A stretch of 64,000 bases of DNA from an uncultured Flavobacteriales bacterium (lineage in GTDB: Bacteria > Bacteroidota > Bacteroidia > Flavobacteriales_D > Sanyastnellaceae), in the NCBI GenBank assembly GCA_905479115.1, contig CAJQLF010000002.1, forward strand, positions 45,900-109,899, written 5' to 3'. Both the position numbers and the translations under genes were made by a program. The notes beneath the pieces were generated by a model. It was not told where the DNA came from and made no database searches. It worked only from the letters and a program-made list of their open reading frames with translations. Within the stretch, counting starts at the first letter, position 1, and every line of letters begins with the position of its first letter. Shown piece by piece: positions 34,392 to 44,495 of this stretch.

Positions 34392-36485
34392 ATGACTGCA
34401 CCCTCTTCTTTCCGTCACCCGAAGCGACTCATGATGACCTCCGCATTGCCGTATGCCAATGGCCAGATCCACATCGGCCACGTGGCAGGAGCTTATTTGC
34501 CCGGAGACATTCGGGCACGATTTGAGCGGCTGGCCGGATCACAGGTGGTGTGGGTGTGTGGAAGCGATGAACACGGTGCTGCCATCACCTTGCGGGCGAA
34601 GAAGGATGGTGTAACTCCGCGCGAGATCGTAGACCAGTACCACCAAGAAATGCAAGATGCTTTCGCAGGGTTGGACATCTCCTTTGACCATTATTCCCGC
34701 ACTTCGAGCGAAAAACACCACGGTGTGGCACAGGATTTCTTTTTGAAACTGCTCGATCAAGGAAGTTTTGAAGTCAAAACAGAAGCCCAGTTTTACGACT
34801 CAGAAGCCGATCAATTCTTGGCAGACCGGTACATCACCGGCACCTGCCCCAAGTGTGAAGCACCGGGTGCTTACGGCGATCAATGCGAGAAATGCGGGAC
34901 CGCTTTGTCACCGACCGACCTCATCGATCCCCGTTCGACCCTCAGTGGAGCGACACCTGAATTAAAGGACACCACGCTGTGGTACTTGCCCATGGGGCGC
35001 CACGAAGGTTGGCTCAAATCCTACATCGAAACCGGCGAACTTGATGGCGCATTGCACCACGATGCTTCGGCTTGGAAGGCCCACGTAACGGGCCAATGCC
35101 GCAGCTGGATTGACAGCGGGTTGCAAAGCCGCGCGATGACACGCGACCTGGATTGGGGTGTTCCGGTGCCCGTGGAAGGCGCCGATGGCAAAGTGCTATA
35201 CGTCTGGTTGGATGCGCCCATCGGCTACATCACCTCGACCATGGAATGGGCCGAAACATCCGGGCAAAACTGGCGCGACTGGTGGCAATCCGATGATGCC
35301 GAATTGATCCACTTCATTGGCAAGGACAACATCGTTTTCCATTGCCTGATTTTTCCCATCCTCCTCAAAGAACACGGCGACTACATTCTACCCACCAATG
35401 TGCCAGCCAATGCCTTCATGAACTTGGAAGGCGACAAGATTTCGACGTCCCGCAACTGGGCCGTTTGGGTCAATGACTTTCTCACTGAATTTCCAGGAAA
35501 GAGCGACGAGTTGCGTTATGTCCTTGCGAGCATCATGCCTGAGCAGAAAGACAGCGAATTCACCTGGACAGATTACCGCGAGCGGGTCAACAACGAATTG
35601 GCGGACGTGCTGGGTAATTTCATCAATCGCGTGCTGGTTTTGACGCGTAAATACTATGACTCCGTGGTGCCAGAAATCGCATCACACGCTCTCACAACCG
35701 AAGACCAAGCGGTCCTTTCAACCTTGGAATCCGCACCGATAAAAATTGCCGAATTCATCCGACGAAGCCGATTCCGCGATGCCTTACAAGAAGCCATGGG
35801 AGTGGCCCGGCTGGGGAACAAGTACATGACGGAGCAAGAGCCTTGGAAGGTCTTCAAAACCGATGCCGAGCGCACCGCCGTCATCATGAACACCTGCATC
35901 CAAGTCGCCGGAAATTGTGCCGTCCTGCTCGAGCCGTTCTTGCCCCAAACCGCCAAAAAGCTACAGACCGCATTTGGCATTTCCAACGCCGCTTGGGAAG
36001 CCGTCCGCCCAGATATAATCGCCGCTGGACAAAAGCTGGGAGAACTCCCCATTTTGTTTGAAAAGGTGGACGAAGAAACTGTTGCAGCGCAAGTGGCCAA
36101 ACTTGAATCTGCCCGCGCAGCCGCCACAGGGGCACGTGCCGATTGTGAACCCTTAAAAGAGACCATGACCTTCGAAGATTTCCAAAAACTCGACCTGAGG
36201 GTGGGCGAAGTAATCGCCTGCGAACGGGTTCCCAAGGCAGACAAGCTTCTGCAATTGACCATTCGCACCGGCCTGGATGAACGCACTGTTCTGAGCGGGA
36301 TTGCCGAACATTTTGAACCGGAAGACGTTGTCGGTCGACGCGTCACGCTCCTGGCCAATTTGGCACCGCGCAAAATCCGCGGAATCGAAAGCCAAGGCAT
36401 GGTGCTCATGGCCGAAACCGAAGACGGTACTCTGCGTTTTGTAACGCCCGAAGAAGGAACTGCTGCGGGCGACGTGATTCGCTAA
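34392..36485 (+). CDS. metG: Methionyl-tRNA synthetase
   Basis: The 697-residue enzyme has the class I signature (PYANGQIHIGH). A zinc-binding insertion with two CxxC pairs lies at about 151-168, and the KMSKS-like loop appears as KISTS at about 349. A C-terminal tRNA-binding OB-fold domain (about 590-697) contains FQKLDLRVGEV and QGMVLMAE. It charges tRNA with methionine for start and elongation. The ORF extends upstream to 34257, but sequence before the ATG at 34392 is not family-like and overlaps the divergent LD-carboxypeptidase gene. It is convergent with the TonB receptor gene 30 bases on. Confidence 0.96.
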   Translation: MTAPSSFRHPKRLMMTSALPYANGQIHIGHVAGAYLPGDIRARFERLAGSQVVWVCGSDEHGAAITLRAKKDGVTPREIVDQYHQEMQDAFAGLDISFDHYSRTSSEKHHGVAQDFFLKLLDQGSFEVKTEAQFYDSEADQFLADRYITGTCPKCEAPGAYGDQCEKCGTALSPTDLIDPRSTLSGATPELKDTTLWYLPMGRHEGWLKSYIETGELDGALHHDASAWKAHVTGQCRSWIDSGLQSRAMTRDLDWGVPVPVEGADGKVLYVWLDAPIGYITSTMEWAETSGQNWRDWWQSDDAELIHFIGKDNIVFHCLIFPILLKEHGDYILPTNVPANAFMNLEGDKISTSRNWAVWVNDFLTEFPGKSDELRYVLASIMPEQKDSEFTWTDYRERVNNELADVLGNFINRVLVLTRKYYDSVVPEIASHALTTEDQAVLSTLESAPIKIAEFIRRSRFRDALQEAMGVARLGNKYMTEQEPWKVFKTDAERTAVIMNTCIQVAGNCAVLLEPFLPQTAKKLQTAFGISNAAWEAVRPDIIAAGQKLGELPILFEKVDEETVAAQVAKLESARAAATGARADCEPLKETMTFEDFQKLDLRVGEVIACERVPKADKLLQLTIRTGLDERTVLSGIAEHFEPEDVVGRRVTLLANLAPRKIRGIESQGMVLMAETEDGTLRFVTPEEGTAAGDVIR

Positions 36486-36515
36486 AAACGCAGCCTCTCC
36501 GGACCGGATCTCAAC

Positions 36516-39380
36516 TCAAAACATCATTTTGATCGAAGCTGAGACAGTTCGGCCATACGACCAATACCCTTCGAGCTTTCCGTTTTCGACCGTGCCTTGA
36601 ATCTTTTCTCCCGTTTGCGGGTCTGTCATGAACGTCTCAAATCCGTCGCTGATGTAGATGTTATCCAAGGCATTTTGAACGTTTAAGCTCGCCCGCCAAG
36701 TCAGTCCGGCCGCGTCAAAACGGTAGCTACCACGAAGATCCAAATAGCCAAAAGCAGGCAACATCACCGGTTGCAATCCTTGTCGATCCGGATTCGTTCG
36801 GTCTGTGTCCACTTGGAAGCGGGCATACAAATTCCAGTTATATACATAGTTTGCTCCCAGTCTGAAGCGCTTGGTTACATCCAAGTTCGTCAGCACACCC
36901 ACTTGAGATTGCGGGGCATCACTGACTTTCAATCCAGCCGAGTAAATGAAAAGAGACTCGAGCACTTCACCGCCCTCTTCCGAAGTGATTTCTGCGTTGA
37001 CATCGTTGTCCCATCGCCAGTTTCCAAATGACGCCATGCCGCCAATTTCGGCCCACGAAATCGGGCGAGCACGCCATTCGAATTCGATGCCTTCATGGGT
37101 TTGTATGAGCCCGGTAATAAACGCTCTGTATTCTGTGCCATCGGGGCGCAGCAGCGGACTGCTCATGATGCTCTTGTCCCTCCATTGTGTATGATACGCA
37201 TTGACATCAAAGGAAATACCCTTCCAACGGAAGCGATAGCCAGCCTCCAGCGCAGCCACCTTCTCATTGGTCAACCGGTCGTTGCTGAGAATGTTGGAAT
37301 AATTCGTGAAAACATAGCGAATGAACGGGGCACGCGAATAGTAGCCGCCATTGAGGTAGAAGTGACTGGTTTCCCCTAGCCGCACACTTCCGCCGGCCTT
37401 TAAATTAAATCCGGTGCTTCCTGCCTTTTGCGATTTAACGCCGTAGACAAATTCTTCGGTGGTCTCCAGTTGGCCCGTCTCCTCATTCACCTGTGTGACT
37501 TCCTGCACTCCTGTCTCGTCATACCGAAAGTACTTATACGGATCAATGCGGCGGTAGGTCGTGTGAGAGATGGTCCCTGCACCAAATAAGCTAAACCGGT
37601 CGTCCTTGTATTCGACTTGCGCAAAACCGCCGGCATACTGGACGCGGCCGATGTCGTCATAATCAACCTTGTCCCCAGGTCGTGCGAGCAATTCATAATC
37701 GGGATTGACTCCGTACCCATCTGAACTGCCAAACGACTGCAAATAGAAATCGCCGCCAAGCAAATTATTGACGCGTGTGAAGTGCTTGCCACTGTAATAG
37801 CGAGCATCCACGCCAGCCATGATGCTCACGCGCTCATTGACTTCCGTGCGCAACGTGGACAAGATTCCCGTCCAAAAATGTTCGTTGTGTGCGTTTTCAA
37901 TCACGCTGCGACTGCGGCCACCAACAAGGGTATCGCCTTCGACGATTACGGGGTCGCCAAATTGGTTCAGTGTATCGATCCAGGCTTCAGCGGATTCGTC
38001 GTACCCAATTTGATTCGCCGCGTAGGTAACAGCCTGGGAATTGTTCTCATTGGATTCCCAGAGGTAATCCCAATTCAAGGAAGTCTTGACGCTTCGGGAG
38101 GTACCAGAGGTATCCACATACGTCTCACTGATCCGGGGATTGCTCGTCCCGTCATACCGCGAGCCATAGCCCTGCCCAACACTGACATAATAACTCGTTG
38201 CGAGATGGGTGCGTTCGCTTAATTGCCAATAATGATTCAAGGCAAATTGGGGCTTGTGGTAGCCATTTACGCGTGAATTCAGCACTTCATTTTCTTGGCC
38301 ATTCTGGTTGAGGTACCCCCAGTCTTCATTCCATCGATGGGCCTCGTATCCGAGGTTTTGGAGGTCATTAAATCGTTCAACCGTGAGCTGACCGCGACGC
38401 TGTCCGTGCGTCTGGGGGGCTCCTATTGCTGTGAAAACAAGGCGGTGCGCGCCGAAATCCTTGGCCGCTGTCAAAAAGTAACTCCACGCATCAATGAAAG
38501 TCGCATCAACATACGCGTTTCCCATAGTCCGACTCCCCACAGCGCTGACAGCCCAGCCATTTTCCATCACACCAGAACTGAGGGAGAGCATGGTCTTGTA
38601 ACGACCATAATCGGTCACACTCTGCATGAGGCTCCCCCCTTTTCGCATGTCCGTGGCTTTGGTGATGATGTTGAGGGTCCCCCCAACGGAATTAATAGCA
38701 AGCTTCGAGGCTCCCAAACCTCGCTGCACTTGCATGGTATTGACCGCGTCACCCAAACCGGCCCAATTCGACCAATATACCCAACCGCTTTCCATGTCGT
38801 TGACGGGAATTCCGTTGATGAGAACCGCGACATTTCGTTGGTCAAAGCCGCGGATGTTGATTCGACTATCCCCAAATCCACCCCCGCTTTTGGTGGCGTA
38901 GACGCCCGGCGTAATGTTGAGGGTTTCCACCAATTCTTTGTCCCCAAGCTGCTCCTCAATCGTTTTCGCATCCAAAGTGGAGACCGCAACAGGCGTCTCC
39001 CGGTCGATGGCCACCGACGCGATCACATTGGCCTCTGATAAGCCGATGGTGGACGATTGCATTGCCACCTTGCCCAAGTCCATCACCCAGGATTGGCCTC
39101 CTACTTCTACCGCTTGCCGATGGGTCACATAACCAATCATGCTCACCACCAACTCGGCAGAACCTGAGGCCTGGGTCGTGAAGGTGAAACGACCGTCGTA
39201 ATCAGAGACGGTCCCCGTGCGGTATTCTTCGAGAAAAATCGACGCACCAGGCAAGGGGTCTCCAGTAACGGCATCGACGACTGATCCTTGGAGCTTGGTT
39301 TGACCTTGTATTGAAGTAAGACTGCATAAGAACAGCAAGGACAGCATCCATGCGAAGCGGAAAATGTGTCGGAGCATCAT
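36516..39380 (-). CDS. TonB-dependent receptor with carboxypeptidase-regulatory-like domain
   Basis: The 954-residue outer-membrane protein has a signal peptide (cleavage near SIQGQ) and an N-terminal carboxypeptidase-D-like domain (about 28-105, with GDPLPGASIFLEEYRTGTVSDYDGRF). A plug domain follows at about 125-235 (ITPGVYATKSGGGFGDSRINIRGFDQRNVAVLINGIPVND), then a 22-strand barrel ending in a phenylalanine. It takes up a siderophore, metal complex, vitamin or oligosaccharide with TonB energy. No SusD gene lies beside it, so glycan import of the SusCD type is unlikely. The plug is closest in pattern to Fe(III)-dicitrate/siderophore receptors, which is a weak inference. Confidence 0.92.
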   Translation of the reverse strand: MMLRHIFRFAWMLSLLFLCSLTSIQGQTKLQGSVVDAVTGDPLPGASIFLEEYRTGTVSDYDGRFTFTTQASGSAELVVSMIGYVTHRQAVEVGGQSWVMDLGKVAMQSSTIGLSEANVIASVAIDRETPVAVSTLDAKTIEEQLGDKELVETLNITPGVYATKSGGGFGDSRINIRGFDQRNVAVLINGIPVNDMESGWVYWSNWAGLGDAVNTMQVQRGLGASKLAINSVGGTLNIITKATDMRKGGSLMQSVTDYGRYKTMLSLSSGVMENGWAVSAVGSRTMGNAYVDATFIDAWSYFLTAAKDFGAHRLVFTAIGAPQTHGQRRGQLTVERFNDLQNLGYEAHRWNEDWGYLNQNGQENEVLNSRVNGYHKPQFALNHYWQLSERTHLATSYYVSVGQGYGSRYDGTSNPRISETYVDTSGTSRSVKTSLNWDYLWESNENNSQAVTYAANQIGYDESAEAWIDTLNQFGDPVIVEGDTLVGGRSRSVIENAHNEHFWTGILSTLRTEVNERVSIMAGVDARYYSGKHFTRVNNLLGGDFYLQSFGSSDGYGVNPDYELLARPGDKVDYDDIGRVQYAGGFAQVEYKDDRFSLFGAGTISHTTYRRIDPYKYFRYDETGVQEVTQVNEETGQLETTEEFVYGVKSQKAGSTGFNLKAGGSVRLGETSHFYLNGGYYSRAPFIRYVFTNYSNILSNDRLTNEKVAALEAGYRFRWKGISFDVNAYHTQWRDKSIMSSPLLRPDGTEYRAFITGLIQTHEGIEFEWRARPISWAEIGGMASFGNWRWDNDVNAEITSEEGGEVLESLFIYSAGLKVSDAPQSQVGVLTNLDVTKRFRLGANYVYNWNLYARFQVDTDRTNPDRQGLQPVMLPAFGYLDLRGSYRFDAAGLTWRASLNVQNALDNIYISDGFETFMTDPQTGEKIQGTVENGKLEGYWSYGRTVSASIKMMF

Positions 39381-39444
39381 TTGAAGGACTTGGTGTGAAC
39401 GGTCCGCTTTTCAGCGAATCCTCCGGCAATTTAGGGGCAAATTT

Positions 39445-40449
39445 TTAACTCCACCTTCCGGCCCTGTGCAAGTATTGCGCGATTTGCACGGTATTCGTTG
39501 CCGCTCCTTTGCGCAAATTATCTGCAACAATCCACAAATGCATGCCCTTGGAATTGGACAAGTCCCTTCGAATCCGTCCGACAAATACTTCGTTTTTCCC
39601 AGCGGCATCACGCGGCATGGGGTATGCCGCTGCACCGGGGTTATCCTGCACGACCACGCCTGGGAAGGCCGCTAATCGCTCCCGAACATCGTCCAACTCA
39701 AATTCCTGTTCAAATTCGAGGTAGACACTCTCACTGTGTCCTCCCATCACCGGCACGCGCACTGCAGTGCAGGTCATGGAAACGGAATCGTCGCGGAGGA
39801 TTTTCTTGGTCTCGTGCCACACTTTCATCTCCTCTCGCGTGTATCCGTTTTCACCGAACACATCGCAGTGAGGCAGACAATTTAGATCAATGGGATGCGG
39901 GTAAACCGGATCCTCTGGCACATCTCCTCGGCGTTCCGATTCAAGCTGAGCGATGGCCGCCTTGCCCGTTCCGGTAATACTTTGATACGTGCTCACGACC
40001 CCACGCTGAATCGTAAACGCATCGTGCAGTGGCTTCAAAACCATGACCAATTGCATGGTGGTGCAATTGGGGTTGGCGATGATGCGATGATGGGGTTGCA
40101 AAGCGTCTCCGTTTACTTCAGGGACTATCAATGGGCACGAAGGATCCATGCGCCACGCGCTGCTGTTGTCGATCACGGTGATGCCGGCAGCAGCAAATTT
40201 TGGGGCCCACGCTTTCGACACATCCCCCCCGGCACTGAACAGCGCTACATCGGGTTTGGATGCCAACACCTCCTCCACCGAGCGAACGGGCCACGATTGA
40301 CCTAAGCACACTAATTCCTTGCCTCTGCTGCGGACACTTCCTGCAGGCAACAATTCTTTCAAGGGGAAATTCAATTCTTCCAGGACCTTGAGCATGGTTC
40401 TGCCTACCAATCCTGTTGCACCGATTACGGCAATCCTGAGTCCTTTCAT
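39445..40449 (-). CDS. asd: Aspartate-semialdehyde dehydrogenase
   Basis: The 334-residue enzyme has the NADP-binding IAVIGATGLVGRTML, the catalytic Cys129 in ANPNCTTMQL, and later GGHSESVYLEF with the active-site histidine. It reduces aspartyl phosphate to aspartate semialdehyde, the branch point to lysine, diaminopimelate, threonine and methionine. The frame has an earlier ATG at 40467 (MWKVGK), but the TCAATTTG box right before it resembles a -7 element. Transcription would then start after that first ATG, which favours the ATG at 40449. The gene is divergent from the lamin-tail protein gene. Confidence 0.94.
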   Translation of the reverse strand: MKGLRIAVIGATGLVGRTMLKVLEELNFPLKELLPAGSVRSRGKELVCLGQSWPVRSVEEVLASKPDVALFSAGGDVSKAWAPKFAAAGITVIDNSSAWRMDPSCPLIVPEVNGDALQPHHRIIANPNCTTMQLVMVLKPLHDAFTIQRGVVSTYQSITGTGKAAIAQLESERRGDVPEDPVYPHPIDLNCLPHCDVFGENGYTREEMKVWHETKKILRDDSVSMTCTAVRVPVMGGHSESVYLEFEQEFELDDVRERLAAFPGVVVQDNPGAAAYPMPRDAAGKNEVFVGRIRRDLSNSKGMHLWIVADNLRKGAATNTVQIAQYLHRAGRWS

Positions 40450-40545
40450 TTTTCCAACTTTCCACATGCAAATTGAGCACTCCCGTTGAAGAAATTCACG
40501 TTAACCCAAGAAGGTGTTGACGTTATTTCGTGGATAAAGAGGAGA

Positions 40546-43500
40546 GTGAGACGGAGGTGTATTCAGTGGCTTTTTGTCGTCATAGGGAGTCACTGTTCCA
40601 TACCAGTGGTTACTGGACAATGGACAATCAATGGGGAGGTGGATGACTGGGAACAAAGCGGGTGGACCTGGACATTGTCCGCCGATGCAGCTGGCGCGTC
40701 TTATATCCAGCTATTCCCTTCCAATGTGCCCACCGACGATTCGGGGTTATCCTGCCGCATCCGCTGGAAACAGGACCTCTCCGGCTCCGGCTCAAATTTT
40801 AGCCGGCTGCACTGGTTGACAGATTCCGGAGTGGTCGCCATCGATGAATGGCAGCATCAGCCCGCAATGGCTCCGGGTAGCTTTTTCCACCTAGGGGAGA
40901 CGGGGGCGAACGATTCCTTGCGATGGTTTTCGCTTGCACCAGCCAAATCAAGTTCGACCTTTCTCACCCTATCTCCGACCAGCAATGCCCATTTTCCAGA
41001 AGCCATGGAGCTTCAATTGGAATGGCATCAACCTCCTGACACAGATACCGCGTGGGTAGGGATTCGGAGGATGGATGCAGATGCGATCCAGCCAGCGCTA
41101 TGTTTTCTCTCAACAGCGGTGCATCCCTTGCCTCAAACCCTTGCATTCTCTGCAGAGTTCACCTCATCTCACACAGCAGATTTTGAATTGGAAGTGCTCG
41201 AATTTGGCCCTTACGCCCCGGACATCCTGCCTCCAAAAGTCTACACCCAAGAACTTCAAAATGAACCGCTTATCCGCATACAATTTGACGAGCCCATCGC
41301 GGCAAACTTAGGTGCAATCTTGCACAGTCCTTCATGGGATTCAGTGCCCTATAATTTTGACTTCTCCCTCAACCAAATCGAATTCCTTCCACACGCAAAT
41401 TGGGAAATTGGCCAGTCGCGCACGATACAGCTCTCCGGATTCTGCGATTTAGCAGGCAATGAAATGAACGATACGCTGCTTCATTTTCATCGAACCCATC
41501 CACTCATCAATGAGCCGGGTGATCTGATCTTCACAGAAATCGTGATTCAATCGGTGAGTGAAGGCGAATGGGTTGAATTGTTGAACACATCCAATCACGC
41601 TGTTCGCTTGGCCGATTTAAAATGGCGCGATGGAAGCACTTCAGTCGTCTCGAACCTTCAGCCCTTGAACAACTGGGATGGAGTTTTGGAATCCGGAGGC
41701 CGTGCCGTCTTGATTTGTTCAGAAGGCACGGCTCCTTTAGTCGCTCCATACAAAGCGCAAATCCAGTCAAACGGTACCTTCCACAATTCGGGAGAATCTC
41801 TTCAGCTGCTCAACAGCAATGAAGGAGTCTTGAGCGAATTGAAGTACACATCCGAGTGGTGGAACTCTTCCAATGAGGGCATTCACCTTCAAAAGAGATA
41901 CCTCTCCTCCTGCAACATCCAATCCAACTGGCTCGAAGCAGCTGAAAACACGTCTTCTCCGGGGACGCCTTCGAGCGATGAACAGCAAGCAACCACAGCT
42001 GATACATTTTATCCCATTTATTCCCTGCCCCTGGGACCTCGCCTTGGAGAGACCGTTTTTAGTCAGCCACTGAACCCGAAACCTGAGCCGCAAATCGATG
42101 AAGGCTGTGCTTGGTTGGCATCGGAAAGGCCCCGTAAGGTGAGATGGGAGTTGCATTCGGCCACATTGGACGACTGTTGGCTCTTGAGGCTCAGTAACGT
42201 TGCGAGCTGTCTTTCACATCAAGGCGGGCAAACCGCCTGGCCTGTCCGACTCAATGTGCAAGATTTTCCTGTCCCAGGCGACTTGGTCATCACCGAAATT
42301 GCCCATGATCCTCGGGGCCTAAGTGAACAATGGGGCTCGTTTGTGGAAGTCCTCAATGCATCATCCAAAACCATCGAATTGGCCGGTGTCGAGATGAATG
42401 GGGTCGTTTGCAACTCCCGTATCATTCTCCAACCGGATGACCGATTCTGCTTTGAATCGGTCGAACTCTCATCCGCAAGTGGAAAAGCTATTCTCAAAAA
42501 CGCGTCAGGGGATATTTTGCACGAGGTCTCTTACCGCGCCTGTTGGCACCGGGATCGATCCAAAGAAAACGCCGGCTTCAGCTTGGTGCGCCTGCACACC
42601 AAAAATGTGGGAAGCAATGTAGATTGCTGGCGGGACTGGGATTCTAGTTCTGATGAGCGGGGTTGCTCCTTTGCATCCCCAGATGCCAGCGAGCTCATCG
42701 CCCCTTCGCCCCCCAGCAAGCCGGATGCTGCGCCCGTGCTGTGCGGTGAGTTCGAAGGCCATCGCATTTTGTTGTTCAGCGAGGCAAAAGAGGGATTCCG
42801 AAGTGGTTGGATTCCCCTCGAGCCCGAGGTTCACGGAAGTTGGCTCCGCTTGTTCGAACCGCAGACGGTGTGGTCGGATCTCAACCCCATAACCGACGAA
42901 GTAGAGGGATGTCCCCCGACCAACGAAACAAACTTCGAGGCACAACTCACGCTAAATGAGGTCAGGCGATTGCGCACCAATGGAACTGAGCCTTTCATTG
43001 AAATCGCTAACTCGTCCGATCAATGGGGGGTGACAACGGGGTGGAAATGGTCAACAAAAACTCCCGCATTTCCCGATGATTGGAGTCCTCTCGCTTCAGA
43101 AGTGCATTGGTACATTCCCCCCTATCGTGCTGTGGCGTGGGCCCGTTGTCCAAACCGAATCAAGGCCTCTGTTGCTCCTATTCCTGCTGAGCTTCCCAGC
43201 TTGTGGTCTTCTTTTTCGTTGCAATTAGCCCACAACGGGGAATACATGGACCTCGTATCGATTGAGCCAGAGGCCGAGGCGCCTTGGCACAGCTTGGACC
43301 ATAGCCTTGAACGAACGTCCATCGCTCTAGGCTCTGGAAGCTCCGCGACCTGGAAGTCTTCGAGCCACGCGTCGGGACACACGGCTGGCGAATGGAACAG
43401 CTGGCAGCTGCACGATCCAATTTCTTCCATTCAGCCGATTGTTGCGCTTCAAGACACCTGGCATGTGGATGAAACTGGAGCCATTCGGCCCATTCGGCTT

Positions 43501-43755
43501 CAGATTAAATCTCCAGGGGAAGGCGCTTGGGAAGTACAGCTCAAGGTTGTGGATGGAAACGGGACGGATCTTCGTTCTTTCCACAATGAATCATGGGCCA
43601 TTCAGGGAGAGACTGCCCAAATCGTTCACTGGGATGGGTTGGCTGTTACCGGAGTGTTTACACCCGGGACGTATTGGGTTCTTGCTCAATTTCAATCGCT
43701 GAATACCTCCGATATTTACAGATACACCCTACCAATTCATCTCTCAAGTCATTAA
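40546..43755 (+). CDS. Giant secreted protein with lamin-tail domains and FlgD-like end
   Basis: The product is 1069 residues from a GTG at 40546, which gives a good signal peptide (RRRCIQWLFVVIGSHCSIPVVTGQW). A TTG at 40486 is an alternative, and no ATG is available. Residues 25-220 look like a beta-sandwich. An Ig-like part with PPKVY and FDEPIAANLG lies near 230-320. Lamin-tail-like repeats start near 325 (GDLIFTEI, WVELLNTSN), 575 (GDLVITEIAHDP, FVEVLNASS) and 800 (LTLNEVRRL, FIEIANSS). The C-terminus (about 965-1065) resembles a FlgD Ig-like domain with IVHWDGLAVTGVFTPGTYWV. Such proteins are usually cell-surface or secreted. I see no catalytic motif and no clear T9SS tail, so its function is unknown. 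Confidence 0.8.
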   Translation: MRRRCIQWLFVVIGSHCSIPVVTGQWTINGEVDDWEQSGWTWTLSADAAGASYIQLFPSNVPTDDSGLSCRIRWKQDLSGSGSNFSRLHWLTDSGVVAIDEWQHQPAMAPGSFFHLGETGANDSLRWFSLAPAKSSSTFLTLSPTSNAHFPEAMELQLEWHQPPDTDTAWVGIRRMDADAIQPALCFLSTAVHPLPQTLAFSAEFTSSHTADFELEVLEFGPYAPDILPPKVYTQELQNEPLIRIQFDEPIAANLGAILHSPSWDSVPYNFDFSLNQIEFLPHANWEIGQSRTIQLSGFCDLAGNEMNDTLLHFHRTHPLINEPGDLIFTEIVIQSVSEGEWVELLNTSNHAVRLADLKWRDGSTSVVSNLQPLNNWDGVLESGGRAVLICSEGTAPLVAPYKAQIQSNGTFHNSGESLQLLNSNEGVLSELKYTSEWWNSSNEGIHLQKRYLSSCNIQSNWLEAAENTSSPGTPSSDEQQATTADTFYPIYSLPLGPRLGETVFSQPLNPKPEPQIDEGCAWLASERPRKVRWELHSATLDDCWLLRLSNVASCLSHQGGQTAWPVRLNVQDFPVPGDLVITEIAHDPRGLSEQWGSFVEVLNASSKTIELAGVEMNGVVCNSRIILQPDDRFCFESVELSSASGKAILKNASGDILHEVSYRACWHRDRSKENAGFSLVRLHTKNVGSNVDCWRDWDSSSDERGCSFASPDASELIAPSPPSKPDAAPVLCGEFEGHRILLFSEAKEGFRSGWIPLEPEVHGSWLRLFEPQTVWSDLNPITDEVEGCPPTNETNFEAQLTLNEVRRLRTNGTEPFIEIANSSDQWGVTTGWKWSTKTPAFPDDWSPLASEVHWYIPPYRAVAWARCPNRIKASVAPIPAELPSLWSSFSLQLAHNGEYMDLVSIEPEAEAPWHSLDHSLERTSIALGSGSSATWKSSSHASGHTAGEWNSWQLHDPISSIQPIVALQDTWHVDETGAIRPIRLQIKSPGEGAWEVQLKVVDGNGTDLRSFHNESWAIQGETAQIVHWDGLAVTGVFTPGTYWVLAQFQSLNTSDIYRYTLPIHLSSH

Positions 43756-43793
43756 CGTTGCGGAATGTGAATTGATTTTTGAATCTTCGTGGC

Positions 43794-44468
43794 ATGTTTG
43801 AAGGTCAGCCTCTTCCCCTCTCTGCCATTGAAGTCCTCGCGACGCCTCTCTTTCTGGCAATGATCGGGCTTGTTGCGACTGCCCTGTTGCGGCTTCGATT
43901 CCAACGAGAATGGACGCTAACGGTCTGGACAGCTTATCAAATTAAACGCGTATGGCAGCGCTTGGCAGATGAATCTGCCCGAACCGGAGGGACGATAACC
44001 AGTCATGCACTTGGGCTGATTTGCTGGGCACTCTTGGGAAGCTTTTGGGAGTTTCAGACCTTGAGCGAACCCTCCCCTCACTGGGGATGGACGGGTGCCG
44101 GATGGGGTATACTCTTGGGCTGCTGCACCTTACTTACCCGGCATATAGGAGGTTGGATTGGAGCTTGGGTCACCTTGGAAGAGGAAGCGGTCCAGCGCGG
44201 TTTTGAAGTCGACCGCCACATGCGAAATTGGTTGCTGTGGTTGCTCATCGCATGGCTCGTTTGGGAAGCAGGTCAAAATATAGGCTTCAATGAACGAGAG
44301 GTCATCTGGAGCCATCTGCTGTGGCTTTGGTTCTTCTGGCTGGCACTAAAGTGGATACGGCAAATTCAATCCATCGCACAGAAGCGGCTTCATTTTAGTT
44401 GGGGAATTGCGTACATTTGCACCCTCGAAATTGGGCCCTCCTATCTCCTTTACTGTGAACTAGGATAA
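43794..44468 (+). CDS. DUF4271 membrane protein
   Basis: This is a 224-residue integral membrane protein with about six hydrophobic helices. The ending, WGIAYICTLEIGPSYLLY, and the position directly before hemD identify it as the DUF4271 family of Bacteroidota. The biochemical role is unknown. The conserved link with hemD suggests an envelope or tetrapyrrole connection, but this is unproven. The frame begins at a TTG at 43779. I prefer the ATG at 43794 because it places the first helix near the N-terminus. It follows the lamin-tail gene by 38 bases. Confidence 0.82.
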   Translation: MFEGQPLPLSAIEVLATPLFLAMIGLVATALLRLRFQREWTLTVWTAYQIKRVWQRLADESARTGGTITSHALGLICWALLGSFWEFQTLSEPSPHWGWTGAGWGILLGCCTLLTRHIGGWIGAWVTLEEEAVQRGFEVDRHMRNWLLWLLIAWLVWEAGQNIGFNEREVIWSHLLWLWFFWLALKWIRQIQSIAQKRLHFSWGIAYICTLEIGPSYLLYCELG

Positions 44469-44495
44469 TCCAAATGGGAGCAATGAACCACGAAT

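Noticed and set aside
35654..36409. 251-codon minus-strand frame inside metG
   Set aside because: It covers the conserved anticodon-binding and tRNA-binding parts of metG on the other strand, so it is not a gene.
36500..36511. TCCGG/CCGGA palindrome between metG and the TonB receptor gene
   Set aside because: It leaves a one-base loop and has no thymine run, so it cannot be supported as a terminator.
38295..39038. 247-codon plus-strand frame opposite the TonB-dependent receptor
   Set aside because: The receptor frame has clear plug-domain motifs here, and the antisense product has none.
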